Assembly: GCF_038719015.1 (NCBI RefSeq)
Contig: NZ_CP152276.1
Span: forward strand, 754,001-818,000
Origin: Nguyenibacter vanlangensis
GTDB taxonomy: Bacteria > Pseudomonadota > Alphaproteobacteria > Acetobacterales > Acetobacteraceae
Direction of reading: 5' to 3'
DNA: 64,000 bases
The notes under the pieces were generated by a model, which was not told the DNA's origin, did not search any database, and saw only the letters and a list, made by a program, of their open reading frames with translations. Positions 43,647 through 52,386 of this stretch are shown piece after piece. Each line of letters opens with the position of its first letter. Position 1 is the stretch's first letter. The translations under genes were made by a program, and so were the position numbers.

Positions 43647-44404
43647 GCCGATCCCCCCGCCGGACGATGCGCCGCCAGCAATTCCCGCGTGTCGTCATGG
43701 CGGGGCGCCGCGAACAGCGTGGCGGTTTCCGCGGCCTCGACCACCTCTCCCCGGCGCAGCACCAGCGCGCGGTCGCACAGCACGCGCACCACCGCCAGGT
43801 CATGGGTGATGAACAGGACCGCGAGACCCAGTTCGTCGCGCAGGTCCAGCAGCAGGTTCAGGATCTGCGCCTGCACCGAGATATCCAGCGCCGCCGTGGC
43901 CTCGTCGGCGATCAGCAGTTCCGGCTCCGCCGCCAGCGCCCGGGCGATGCCGATCCGCGCTCGTTGGCCGCCGGAGAACGCGCGCGGCAGGCGGTCGCAG
44001 GCCGCTTCGGACAATCCGACCCGCTCGAGCAGCGCGACGACGCGCGACCGCCGCGCGGCACGGGGTGCCAGACCGTGGATGGCCAGGATTTCCGCAAGCT
44101 GCGCGCCCACCGTCATGCGCGGGTCCAGGCTGGCGAACGGGTCCTGGAAGATCATCTGCGCCCGCCGCGGCGCCACCCCCCGTTCGCCGGCCAGCAGGAT
44201 CTCTCCCCCGCTGACCGGCGCCAGCCCGACGATCGCGCGGGCGATCGTGCTCTTGCCCGACCCGGATTCGCCGATCAGCCCGACGATCTCGCCGCGTCCG
44301 ACATCGAACGACACATCCCGCACCACCGGAACGGGGCGCCGCCGCCAGAACGGCCCTGCGCCATAGGCCACGCGCAGGGCGCGTACCTGCAGCAGGGGCG
44401 TCAC
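43643..44404 (-). CDS. Dipeptide/oligopeptide ABC transporter ATPase, DppF/OppF type
   Basis: A 253-residue ATP-binding subunit. Walker A is LIGESGSGKSTIARAI, Q-loop MIFQDPFASLDPRM (the SLDPR wording is typical of DppF/OppF), signature FSGGQRARIGIARAL, Walker B LLIADEATAALD. It is shorter than usual DppF because the C-terminal extension with the oligopeptide/dipeptide cysteine motif is absent. It is flanked by 4-nt overlaps on both sides. It pairs with the adjacent DppD-like ATPase to power the permeases encoded divergently at 48.6-50.4 kb. Confidence 0.9.
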   Translation of the reverse strand: MTPLLQVRALRVAYGAGPFWRRRPVPVVRDVSFDVGRGEIVGLIGESGSGKSTIARAIVGLAPVSGGEILLAGERGVAPRRAQMIFQDPFASLDPRMTVGAQLAEILAIHGLAPRAARRSRVVALLERVGLSEAACDRLPRAFSGGQRARIGIARALAAEPELLIADEATAALDISVQAQILNLLLDLRDELGLAVLFITHDLAVVRVLCDRALVLRRGEVVEAAETATLFAAPRHDDTRELLAAHRPAGGSA

Positions 44405-45462
44405 GGCGCGACCAGCCAGTCCTGCGCCCGCGCGCAGGCGACGCGACGCGCATCGACGGACTGGGCATCGACGGACTGGGCATTCACGGATTGGGCATCC
44501 ACGGATTGGGCATCCACGAACCGGACATCGACCCGGCCGGCCGTGCAGACATCCGCGCGCTGCGGGCAGCGCGGCGCGAAAACGCAGTGCTCGGGGCGCG
44601 CGCCCGGCGGCGGCACGGCGCCCGCCATCGTCCGCAACCGCCGCCGTCCCTGCCCGTCCAGGACCATGCCGTCCGGATCCGGCATCGCGGCCAGCAATCC
44701 ACGCGTATAGGGATGGCGCGGCGCGTGCAGCACGGAACCAATCGGACCGTCCTCGAGAATCCGTCCGGCATACAGCACCGCCACCCGATCGGCGATCGCC
44801 GCCGCCGAGCCGAAATCATGGGTGATGAACAACGTGCTGGTGCCGCTTTCGGCCGCCAGGTCGCGGATCAGCGCCAGGATACGCCCCCGCGTGCCGGCAT
44901 CCAGCGCCGTCGTCGGCTCGTCGGCGATCAGCAGCGCCGGCGTTCCCGCCAGCGCCATCGCGATCATCACCCGCTGGCGCATCCCGCCCGACAGATGATG
45001 CGGATAGGCGCCGAGACACCGGTCGGGATCGGCGATGCCGGTGCGGGCCAGCAGCCCCGCGGCCGCCTCCCGCCGCGTGCCGCCGCGCAGTTCGGGACGG
45101 TGCAGGGCCAGGCATTCGCCCAACTGGGCACCGATGCGCATCGCGGGGTTCAGCGCGCTCATCGGCTCCTGGAAGATCATGGCGATCCGCCGGCCGCGAT
45201 AGGCGCGCAGCGCGCGTTCGGACATCGCGGCCAGGTCGACGACACCATCCGCGCCGCCGAACAATATGCGGCCGCCGCTGACCCGTCCGCCGCGCAGCAT
45301 TCCCATCACCGCCAGCGCCGCGACGCTCTTGCCCGAACCGGATTCTCCGACCAGGGCCAGGGTTTCGCCCCGTCCGATGGTGAACGACACGCCGTCCAGC
45401 ACAGCGACCCCGCCGAACGCGACACGCAATTCTTCCAGGGCCAGGACAGGCGCCGCCGTCAC
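44401..45462 (-). CDS. Dipeptide/oligopeptide ABC transporter ATPase, DppD/OppD type
   Basis: A 353-residue ATP-binding subunit. Walker A is LVGESGSGKSVAALAVMG, Q-loop MIFQEPMSALNPAM, signature LSGGMRQRVMIAMAL, Walker B LLIADEPTTALD. The C-terminal extension has the cysteine motif around CVFAPRCPQRADVC, which binds an iron-sulfur cluster in related transporters. After it comes an unusual tail made of SVDAQ-type repeats (five 15-bp units). It overlaps the M81 peptidase gene and the DppF-like gene by 4 nt each. Confidence 0.92.
   Translation of the reverse strand: MTAAPVLALEELRVAFGGVAVLDGVSFTIGRGETLALVGESGSGKSVAALAVMGMLRGGRVSGGRILFGGADGVVDLAAMSERALRAYRGRRIAMIFQEPMSALNPAMRIGAQLGECLALHRPELRGGTRREAAAGLLARTGIADPDRCLGAYPHHLSGGMRQRVMIAMALAGTPALLIADEPTTALDAGTRGRILALIRDLAAESGTSTLFITHDFGSAAAIADRVAVLYAGRILEDGPIGSVLHAPRHPYTRGLLAAMPDPDGMVLDGQGRRRLRTMAGAVPPPGARPEHCVFAPRCPQRADVCTAGRVDVRFVDAQSVDAQSVNAQSVDAQSVDARRVACARAQDWLVAP
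44451..44525 (-). repeat. Five 15-bp tandem units in the DppD-like gene
   Basis: Two identical units CATCGACGGACTGGG, then CATTCACGGATTGGG, CATCCACGGATTGGG and a diverged CATCCACGAACCGGA, all in frame. They encode repeated (S/F)V(D/N)AQ near the C-terminus. Confidence 0.9.
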
Positions 45463-46910
45463 GCCCGGCGAGCCGCCTGCCCGCGCGGCATGGGCGTCCA
45501 GTCGAATTCCGTATCGAACGGGAAGGTCGGACGGTGCGTCCGCAGGCGCGTCAGGTGCGCGACGTCCTGGTTCACGACCCCATCCGACAGCGCCATCAGG
45601 GCCGGCCGGGCCAGCGGCGCCAGTTCCGGCGACAAATAGCCGGACTTGACGACCAGGATGCGGATCGTCGCCAGGTCCAGCCCCAGCCGGCGGAAATCGG
45701 CGATCATGTGATAGGGGCGCCGCCGGGCCGACACCACGATCGTCAGGCCGCGATGCCGCAGGACGGCCTCGCGCTCACGCGGATCGGCATGGTCCGCCAG
45801 CCTGACCACGGCGCAATCGAGCGTCACCCGCCCGCCGGCGGGATCGAGCGTCGCACCGATCGCAAAACGCGTCTCCGCCCCCGTGCCGATCGCGAAGGCC
45901 CGTTCGCAGGCCGCCGCGTCGGCGATGGCGGCGAAGACCACGCCGTCCGCGTCCGCGCGCGCCGCGAAGGCGGCCAGGATGTCGGCCCGGTCGCCCACCC
46001 CACCGCCGGTGGGATTGTCGCCGGAATCGGCGACGATGACCGGCGCCGTCCCAGCCGCCAGCGCCCGGTCCACGCATTGCGCGACGCTGCCGGTCTCCAT
46101 GCCGAAGACGAAATCATGCCGCGCGTCCCAATAGGCCCGGGCGATCTCGGCCGCCGCCTGTTCCAGGGCCGCCGCGTCCGTGCCGGTGACCACGACCGCC
46201 GCCGTGGCCCGCGGTTCGTCGGCCCAGACATAGCCGACCATCAGCGCCGCGTCCCATATGCCGGGACGGGCATCGAAGGCCGGCAGGCGGGCATAGAGCG
46301 AATGCGCCGGTTCGTCCTCGGTGCTGGTGCGTTCGCCCGGCAGCAGCACCGGCACCGGCGCCCACACGATCCGGGGCCGGATGCCGGTCCGCAGGGCCTG
46401 GACCAGCATGTCGACCGCCCGGTGCATGGTCCGCGTCACGTCGATATGCGGCGCGGTGCGATAGGCGGAAAAAATGTCCAGCGCGTCGATGATCGGCTGG
46501 CTGACATTGCCGTGCAGGTCATAGCTGGCGGCCACCAGGCAGTCCGGACCGACCAGCGCGCGCGCCGCGCCGATCCAGTCGGCCTCGGCATCCCACATGC
46601 CTTCGACGAACATCGCGCCGTGCATCGCCAGATAAAGCCCGTCGAGCGGCAGGCTGTCGCGCAGGCGGTCGAGGAATTCCTGCTTCATCGCCTCGTAGGC
46701 CGCACGCGACACCGGGCCGCCGGGCACCGCCCGCGCGTGCAGCAGCGGCAGGAACGCGGCGTCGAAATCCCTCAGGAAGGCGAAATAGGGCGCATCCGGC
46801 ATGTCGGCGCCGCGCAGGATGCGGAAATCCTCGATTCGGCTCCGCACGGGATTGTAGGTGCTGCATTCCGTATGGATTCCGCCGAATGCGATCCGGGGCC
46901 GTGTCGTCAT
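45459..46910 (-). CDS. M81 family metallopeptidase (MlrC-like)
   Basis: A 483-residue protein of the M81/MlrC family, known from microcystin-degradation clusters, where MlrC acts on linearised peptides. Signatures: GGIHTECSTYNP at the N-terminus, LAMHGAMFVEGMWDAEAD, YDLHGNVSQPI and YRTAPHIDVTRT (the likely metal-binding Asp/His set), then VADSGDNPTGGGVGD. There is no signal peptide, so it should act in the cytosol on imported peptides. It is the first gene of the minus-strand operon and is divergent from the substrate-binding protein gene, with a 119-nt AT-rich gap between them. Confidence 0.9.
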   Translation of the reverse strand: MTTRPRIAFGGIHTECSTYNPVRSRIEDFRILRGADMPDAPYFAFLRDFDAAFLPLLHARAVPGGPVSRAAYEAMKQEFLDRLRDSLPLDGLYLAMHGAMFVEGMWDAEADWIGAARALVGPDCLVAASYDLHGNVSQPIIDALDIFSAYRTAPHIDVTRTMHRAVDMLVQALRTGIRPRIVWAPVPVLLPGERTSTEDEPAHSLYARLPAFDARPGIWDAALMVGYVWADEPRATAAVVVTGTDAAALEQAAAEIARAYWDARHDFVFGMETGSVAQCVDRALAAGTAPVIVADSGDNPTGGGVGDRADILAAFAARADADGVVFAAIADAAACERAFAIGTGAETRFAIGATLDPAGGRVTLDCAVVRLADHADPREREAVLRHRGLTIVVSARRRPYHMIADFRRLGLDLATIRILVVKSGYLSPELAPLARPALMALSDGVVNQDVAHLTRLRTHRPTFPFDTEFDWTPMPRGQAARRA

Positions 46911-47029
46911 GTCCAGTCGTTCCCGACAAAAGAATCTTCTGGCGCGGGGCCGGCCGCCCCGCGGGGAATGTCTTCCGGTTTTTATTTCGTTTGATAAACC
47001 AATCCCGTGCGAATAAAGTCAATGAAATA
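46911..47029. promoter_or_regulatory. Divergent promoter region of the peptide import cluster
   Basis: A 119-nt region between the two divergent operons. The right half is AT-rich (TTTTTATTTCGTTTGATAAA, then AATAAAGTCAATGAAATA). It must carry both promoters; I could not assign boxes with confidence. GAAATA directly precedes the binding protein ATG, with no GGAGG. Confidence 0.4.
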
Positions 47030-48616
47030 ATGAAACGATTCAGGCAGCCTGCCGGCGGGGGCAGCGTGCGGCGATCCCTTGTCCTTCATGCCGCCGCCTT
47101 TCTTGTCACCCTGGCGGCCTGCCCGGTCTGTCCGAGCCGCTCCCTGGCGCGCGGGCTGACGGTCATGCTGGCCGAGCCGCCGCGCAGCATGGATCCGGCC
47201 GACCAGAACGCCACCGCGACGCGCTCGATCCTCGCCCCGTTCTACGAGAGCCTGGTGCGCCAGGATGCCGACGGGTCGATCCGTCCCTGGCTGGCCACCG
47301 CATGGTCGGTGTCGCCCGACGGCATGGCCTGGATTTTCGCCCTGCGGCCGGGAATCGTCTTCCATGACGGCACGCCCTGCGATGCCGACGCGGTCGTGGC
47401 CTCGTTGCGACGGCTGCTGGATCCCGGCGCGGCACTTGCCGGGGCCGGCGCGTTCCGTGCGACGATCGCCTCGGTCCGGCGGCAGGGCGCCTCGGTCGTT
47501 ATTACCCTGATCCATCCCTATGCCGACCTGCTTTCCCTGCTGTCGATCACCCAGGCGGCCATCGTCTCGCCCCTGGCGGCGGCGCGCGGCACGCTGGGGC
47601 GCCATGCCGACGGGACGGGGCCGTTCATGTTCGTCGACTGGCAGGACGGCGCGCATGTCGGCGCCCGCGCCAATCCGCGCTACTGGGGTGCGCCACCGGC
47701 GCTGACGCGCATCGAATGGGTCTGGTCGTCCGAACCCTCGGTGACGAACATGGCGTTGCAGACGGGCGACGCCGACGCCGTCATGCCGCTGGCGCCGGTC
47801 TTCGCGGGGCTGTACGCCTCGGGACAACCCGCCGCCGCGCGGGCGGTCATCCATGGCGGACGCGGCGCGGCGCAGTTCTGGGCCGCGCTGAACACCACCC
47901 TGCCGCCGCTGGATGATGCGCGCGTGCGGCGCGCCCTGGGCCTGGCGATCGACAGGCAGGCCCTGGTCGCCGGCCTTCTGCACGGCTATGGGCGTCCCGC
48001 CTGCCATGCGCTGACACCCGACATCGCCGGGTCGGAACCCTGCGCGCCCGGACAGGACCGGGCCGATCCCGCGGCGGCGCGCGCCCTTCTGCAACAGGCC
48101 GGCCTGGCGCGGGGATTTTCCGTGACCGTCGTGGTCCAGGAACCCGAGGAGCCGATCGCCGAGGCGCTGCAGGCCATGTGGCGGCGCATCGGCGTCACAC
48201 TGCGTATCCGCCGGCAGGAAGCGGGCGTGTGGGTCCAGTCGGCCTTCGCCGGGCCGGCGGACAAGGCCCGGCAGGACATCGGCATGGTGCTGACATCGTG
48301 GTCCGCGCCGTTCATTGCCGACCTGCAGTTGCGCCCGCTTTATGCCAGCGCCAGCGCGGCGCCCGCGGGCGCCAATCTGGGCTTCTACCGCAATCGGGAG
48401 ATCGACGCCGCGATCGACCGCGCGGCGCGCACAGGCGACCCCGCCGCCCGGGCGCGGGACTATGCGGCGATCCAGGATCGGCTGGCCCGGGATGCGCCGA
48501 TCCTGCCGCTCTATGTGCAGGACAATCTGTACGGTGTCCGCCAGGGCCTGGACGGGGTCCAGTCCCTGCCGGACGGCGAGATCGCCGTCACCTCCGCCCG
48601 ATGGGCGGCGCCATGA
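47030..48616 (+). CDS. Peptide ABC transporter substrate-binding protein (SBP family 5)
   Basis: A 528-residue periplasmic binding protein of the DppA/OppA/NikA type. The signal region ends in LAAC (cysteine at about residue 31), a good lipobox, so it may be a lipoprotein. The family 5 hallmarks are EPPRSMDPADQ, RPWLATAWSVSPDGMAWIF, RPGIVFHDGTPCDADAVVAS, and late DAIDRAARTG-type segments. The longer open frame back to 46886 would place an unlikely extension before the signal. It is coupled to the permease gene by an ATGA overlap. The ligand is probably a peptide, judged by the M81 peptidase partner. Confidence 0.92.
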   Translation: MKRFRQPAGGGSVRRSLVLHAAAFLVTLAACPVCPSRSLARGLTVMLAEPPRSMDPADQNATATRSILAPFYESLVRQDADGSIRPWLATAWSVSPDGMAWIFALRPGIVFHDGTPCDADAVVASLRRLLDPGAALAGAGAFRATIASVRRQGASVVITLIHPYADLLSLLSITQAAIVSPLAAARGTLGRHADGTGPFMFVDWQDGAHVGARANPRYWGAPPALTRIEWVWSSEPSVTNMALQTGDADAVMPLAPVFAGLYASGQPAAARAVIHGGRGAAQFWAALNTTLPPLDDARVRRALGLAIDRQALVAGLLHGYGRPACHALTPDIAGSEPCAPGQDRADPAAARALLQQAGLARGFSVTVVVQEPEEPIAEALQAMWRRIGVTLRIRRQEAGVWVQSAFAGPADKARQDIGMVLTSWSAPFIADLQLRPLYASASAAPAGANLGFYRNREIDAAIDRAARTGDPAARARDYAAIQDRLARDAPILPLYVQDNLYGVRQGLDGVQSLPDGEIAVTSARWAAP

Positions 48617-49530
48617 CCGCGCTGCTGCGGCGCACCGCCGCCCTGCCCTTCATCATGCTGGCGGTTTCGGCCATCATCTTCGCGGCGATCCACGCCCTGC
48701 CCGGCGATCCCGCGCGGCTGCTTGCGGGGCCGCAGGCGCCCGGCGGCGTCATCCGGGCGCTGCATGCCCGGCTCGGCCTCGACCTGCCCCTGCCGACGCA
48801 ATATATGCGCTTCCTGGCGCATGCGTTGCGTGGCGACCTGGGCCTGTCCCTGCGCGACGGCACCCCGGTGCGGCACCTGCTGGCGACTCACCTGCCCTAT
48901 ACGCTCGCCCTGGGTGGCCTGGCCTACGGGCTGGCGCTGCTGGCCGGCGTGCCGGCGGGGGCACTGGCCGCCGCGCGGGCCGGGGCATGGCCGGACCGGC
49001 TGCTGATGGCGGCGACCCTGGTCGGGTCCTCGCTCGCCGGCTTCTGGGTCGCCCTTCTGGGGATGGAACTGTTCGCCGTCCGCCTGCACTGGCTGCCGCT
49101 GATGGGGGCGGGGGACTGGCGGCACTATGTCCTGCCCGCATCCGTCCTGGCGCTGTTGCCGACCGCGCTGATCCTGCGCATGACCCGCGCCGGCCTGTGC
49201 GAGATCCTGGACCAGGACTATATCCGCACCGCCCGCGCCAAGGGGCTGCCGCCCTGGCGGATCATGACGCGTCATGCCCTGCGCAACGCCATGGTCCCGG
49301 TGGTCACGGTGGCGGGGCTGAACCTGGGCGGCCTGATCAGCGGCGCCGTCGTGACCGAGACCGTGTTCGACTGGCCGGGGATCGGCCGCCTGCTGGTCGA
49401 TGCCGTGCGTTATCGCGACTATCCGGTGATCCAGGGCGTAACCCTGCTTTCGGTCCTGGGGGTGCTCGTCATCAATCTGCTGGCCGAACTGGCGATCATG
49501 CGGCTCGATCCCCGCCAGCGTGGGCACTGA
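48613..49530 (+). CDS. Dipeptide-type ABC transporter permease, DppB-like
   Basis: A 305-residue inner membrane permease with six spans. The N-terminal TarG region is LPGDPARLLAGPQAPGGVI, and the EAA loop reads EILDQDYIRTARAKGLPPWR followed by RHALRNAMVPVVT, exactly as in DppB/OppB. The start overlaps the binding protein stop (ATGA). The longer open frame upstream lies within the binding protein gene and is discarded. Confidence 0.94.
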   Translation: MTALLRRTAALPFIMLAVSAIIFAAIHALPGDPARLLAGPQAPGGVIRALHARLGLDLPLPTQYMRFLAHALRGDLGLSLRDGTPVRHLLATHLPYTLALGGLAYGLALLAGVPAGALAAARAGAWPDRLLMAATLVGSSLAGFWVALLGMELFAVRLHWLPLMGAGDWRHYVLPASVLALLPTALILRMTRAGLCEILDQDYIRTARAKGLPPWRIMTRHALRNAMVPVVTVAGLNLGGLISGAVVTETVFDWPGIGRLLVDAVRYRDYPVIQGVTLLSVLGVLVINLLAELAIMRLDPRQRGH

Positions 49531-49545
49531 CATGGGGGCGGCCAG

Positions 49546-50406
49546 GTGGATACGGTAGAAATGTACGCGCGGCGTGCCCGAAACATGACGGTCCCGCGCC
49601 TCAGCCCGGAACTGATCCTGGGCGCCCTGCTGTGCGGGGGCGGGCTGCTTGCCGCCCTGTTCGGGCCCATGCTGCTGGGCGGCGATCCGGCGGCGCAGGA
49701 CCTCTATCACGTGCTGCAGGCGCCCTCGCTCGCCCACCCCTGCGGGACGGATGCGTTCGGCCGCGACATCCTGCTGCGCCTGGTCCACGGGCTGCGCCTG
49801 ACGATCCTGGAGATCCTGGTCAGCCTGGCGGTGGCCGCCGGCATCGGCATCCCGCTGGGGCTGGCGGCGGGCATGGCGCCTGCCTGGCTGGACGGGGCGA
49901 TCATGACGATCTCGGACGTCCTGTTCGCCTTTCCGGGCCTGATCCTGGCGCTGCTCGTCGTCAGCCTTCTCGGCCCGGGGCTGTTCCATGCGCTGTTGGC
50001 CATCGCGGCGTTTTCCGTGCCTGCCTATGTGCGCCTGGCGCGCAACCTGACGGCCAGCCTGCGCCACGCCACCTGGGTCGAGGCGCTGCGGGTCCTGGGG
50101 GCCAGCCGGACGCGGATCGTCCTCCGCCATATCCTGCCCAATGCCGCCGGGCCGCTGCTGGTGCAGGCGACACTCAGTTCCGGCACGGTCGTGCTGGCCG
50201 CCGCCAGCCTGTCCTTCCTTGGCCTGGGCGCGCAGCCGCCGATGCCCGAATGGGGCACGATGATGAGCGACGGGCGCAATGCGCTCGGCGCCGCCTTCTG
50301 GCCCTGTCTCTTTCCCGGCCTGGCGATCGCCCTGAGCGTCATCGGGCTCAACTGCCTGGGCGACGGGCTGTGGAACGGGCTGAGGGAGCGAAGCGGCCCG
50401 CCGTGA
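49546..50406 (+). CDS. Dipeptide-type ABC transporter permease, DppC-like
   Basis: A 286-residue inner membrane permease. The family motif CGTDAFGRDILLRLVHGLRL near residue 66, and the EAA loop WVEALRVLGASRTRIVLRHI, are those of DppC/OppC. The final FLGLGAQPPMPEWGTMM is also diagnostic. Start options are GTG 49546, ATG 49561 or ATG 49585; none has a strong ribosome site. With DppB-like, the binding protein and the two divergent ATPases it completes a full importer. Confidence 0.93.
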   Translation: MDTVEMYARRARNMTVPRLSPELILGALLCGGGLLAALFGPMLLGGDPAAQDLYHVLQAPSLAHPCGTDAFGRDILLRLVHGLRLTILEILVSLAVAAGIGIPLGLAAGMAPAWLDGAIMTISDVLFAFPGLILALLVVSLLGPGLFHALLAIAAFSVPAYVRLARNLTASLRHATWVEALRVLGASRTRIVLRHILPNAAGPLLVQATLSSGTVVLAAASLSFLGLGAQPPMPEWGTMMSDGRNALGAAFWPCLFPGLAIALSVIGLNCLGDGLWNGLRERSGPP

Positions 50407-50462
50407 ATGCCTTCCTGGCCACGCTGGAAAACATCGCGTCCGCCCTGCGGGGCTGGACGTGA
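50403..50462 (+). other. Short coupled open frame after the permease
   Basis: A GTG overlapping the dppC-like stop (GTGA) opens a 19-codon frame (VNAFLATLENIASALRGWT, then TGA). A shifted frame continues to about 50622 without strong family resemblance. It may be the remnant of a further cluster gene broken by a frameshift, or chance. I do not recognise it. Confidence 0.25.
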
Positions 50463-50555
50463 ACATCGCCCTGGGCGGGGGGCCGGGCTGGACAGCCGCG
50501 CGATCATCGGCGCGTGGCGCGACGGCGATCCGGTCGCGCAGCGCCCCCTTTCGCG

Positions 50556-50583
50556 CTACCGCGATTCGCTCTACCGCGATTCG
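50556..50583. repeat. 15-bp tandem duplication at the 3' end of the membrane protein gene
   Basis: CTACCGCGATTCG occurs at 50556-50568 and again at 50571-50583, offset 15. The second copy contains the minus-strand stop codon, so the duplicate lies just downstream. Confidence 0.8.
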
Positions 50584-51218
50584 GGCGGCGGCATCGCCAG
50601 GAAATCCTGCCATGGCGCGTAATGCGGCGGCAGCACGACCGACAATTCGCTCAGCGCCAGGAACACGGCGACGATGGCCAGCACCAGCAGCACGGCCCGC
50701 CAGGCGCCCAGGGCCAGCCCGACCCGGGCGACGAACCAGGTCAGCCACAGATTATAGACGATGACGACGCCGTTCAGGATCACTCCGGCGCCGATCGCCC
50801 CGATACCGCGCGGCAGGACCATGCCCAGGACGGTGCCCAGGATTGCGACGGTGCCCAGCATGATGAACAGCACCAGCCAGTCGCACCACAGGGCGGCGGT
50901 GATATAGCGCGGCCACAGGGCCTGCCGCCCCCATAGCTGGGCCAGTTGATGGGTGACCAGCGTGGGGGCCAGTACCAGGCACAGCGACAGCAGGACCTTG
51001 GTGCCGTTGATCGCGGTCGGCGCATGGGCGAGCGTCAGCAGGCTGCCGACCAGCCACAGCGCCACGCGCGGCGCCAGCGCGGTCAGGACCGAATCGGCGG
51101 TCGCGCCGAAGCAGTTCATGCCGTCGCGCCGCCCCCGTCCCAGCAGCACCATGCCGCGGAAAATCGCGCCGGGACTGCCGGGCAGCGGCCCCTGCTTCAC
51201 CCCGCGTCCCTGCATCAT
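50571..51218 (-). CDS. Multi-span membrane protein of unknown function
   Basis: A 215-residue protein I do not recognise. It has about five hydrophobic segments (for example LTALAPRVALWLVGSLLTLA; WLVLFIMLGTVAILGTVLGM; AVLLVLAIVAVFLALSELSV), a basic N-terminus, and a GMNCFGATADSVL segment. It resembles the uncharacterised small membrane proteins often found with dapE in Rhodospirillales, but that is from memory. The start codon ATG 51218 overlaps the dapE stop by 4 nt (ATGA), so it is translated with dapE-dapD. Its last codons carry a 15-bp duplication. Confidence 0.65.
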   Translation of the reverse strand: MMQGRGVKQGPLPGSPGAIFRGMVLLGRGRRDGMNCFGATADSVLTALAPRVALWLVGSLLTLAHAPTAINGTKVLLSLCLVLAPTLVTHQLAQLWGRQALWPRYITAALWCDWLVLFIMLGTVAILGTVLGMVLPRGIGAIGAGVILNGVVIVYNLWLTWFVARVGLALGAWRAVLLVLAIVAVFLALSELSVVLPPHYAPWQDFLAMPPPESR

Positions 51219-52375
51219 CCCACCAACCTTTCCAGAAACGCGGCATAGATGTCCGTCAGCGCCAGCAGGTCGCTCACGGGCACATGCTCGTCCACCTTGT
51301 GCATGCTGGCCCCGACCAGGCCGAATTCCGCCACCGGGCAATAGCGGCTGATGAACCGGGCATCGGACGTGCCGCCACCCGTGTCCAGGCGCGGGGTTCG
51401 CCCCGTCGCGCCGCGGATCGCCGCCACCAGCACGTCCAGTTCGGGCGTCGGTTCCGTGCGGAAGGCCTCGCCGCTGATCCGCACGTGCAATTCGGCGGCC
51501 GGCGCGTGGGCCGTGACGATACCGGCGATCCAGTCCGCGAGGCCCTGGCCGGTATGCAGGTCGTTGAAGCGGATATTCAGCCGCGCCTCGGCCCGGCCTG
51601 GAATGACGTTGGTGGCGTCGTTGCCGACATCGACGCTGGTCACCTGCAGGCTGGACGGCTCGAACCAGTCCGTGCCCTCGTCCAGCGGCCGCGCCGTCAG
51701 CTCGGACAGGATCGCCAGCAACCGGTGTACCGGATTGTCGGCACGGTGCGGATAGGCGACGTGGCCCTGGATGCCCGGCACCACGATCCGCGCGTTCAGG
51801 CTGCCGCGCCGCCCGATCTTGATGACGTCACCCAGCCGTTCCGGATTGGTCGGCTCGCCCACCAGGCAGAAATCGGGGATCTGGCCGGAATCCTTCATCC
51901 ACTCCAGCACCTTCACGGTGCCGAACGCGGCCGCCCCTTCCTCGTCGCCGGTGATCAGCAGGCTGACGGACCCCGAAAGGGGCCGGCCGGAGGCCAGAAC
52001 CCGTTCCACGGCCCCCACGAACGCGGCGATCCCGCCCTTCATGTCGCAGGCCCCGCGGCCATAGAGCATGCCGCCGCGCAATTCCGCCGCGAACGGATCG
52101 CAGCTCCAGCCCGCCTGGCCGGGCGGCACGACGTCGGTATGTCCGGCGAAGCAGAGATGCGGCGCCCCCTGCCCCAGCCGGGCGAACAGGTTGGGGGTGC
52201 GCTGGGCGCCTTCGCCGAAGGGCAAATCCACGACCGTGAAGCCCAGGCCGCGCAGGCAGGCGGCCAGGACCCCGATCGCGCTGCCGTCGTCCGGCGTGAC
52301 CGACGCCGCGCGGATCAGCGCCTGCGCCAGGTCCAGGGCGCCCTTGCCCCCCTCCCGCGGGCCGTCGCCCTGCAT
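51215..52375 (-). CDS. dapE: Succinyl-diaminopimelate desuccinylase
   Basis: Zinc amidohydrolase (M20) of the succinylase lysine/meso-DAP pathway. It has 386 residues from ATG 52375. Metal ligands lie in FAGHTDVVPPG (His, Asp), YGRGACDMKGG (Asp), and VTGDEEGAAA-type segment LLITGDEEG (Glu pair); the C-terminal DTGGGTSDARFISRYC and GLVGASMHKVDEHV complete the active site. The start is 12 nt after dapD; a TTG 15 nt further up is possible. It is followed by the coupled membrane protein. Confidence 0.95.
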   Translation of the reverse strand: MQGDGPREGGKGALDLAQALIRAASVTPDDGSAIGVLAACLRGLGFTVVDLPFGEGAQRTPNLFARLGQGAPHLCFAGHTDVVPPGQAGWSCDPFAAELRGGMLYGRGACDMKGGIAAFVGAVERVLASGRPLSGSVSLLITGDEEGAAAFGTVKVLEWMKDSGQIPDFCLVGEPTNPERLGDVIKIGRRGSLNARIVVPGIQGHVAYPHRADNPVHRLLAILSELTARPLDEGTDWFEPSSLQVTSVDVGNDATNVIPGRAEARLNIRFNDLHTGQGLADWIAGIVTAHAPAAELHVRISGEAFRTEPTPELDVLVAAIRGATGRTPRLDTGGGTSDARFISRYCPVAEFGLVGASMHKVDEHVPVSDLLALTDIYAAFLERLVG

Positions 52376-52386
52376 GGCCGCGCCGG

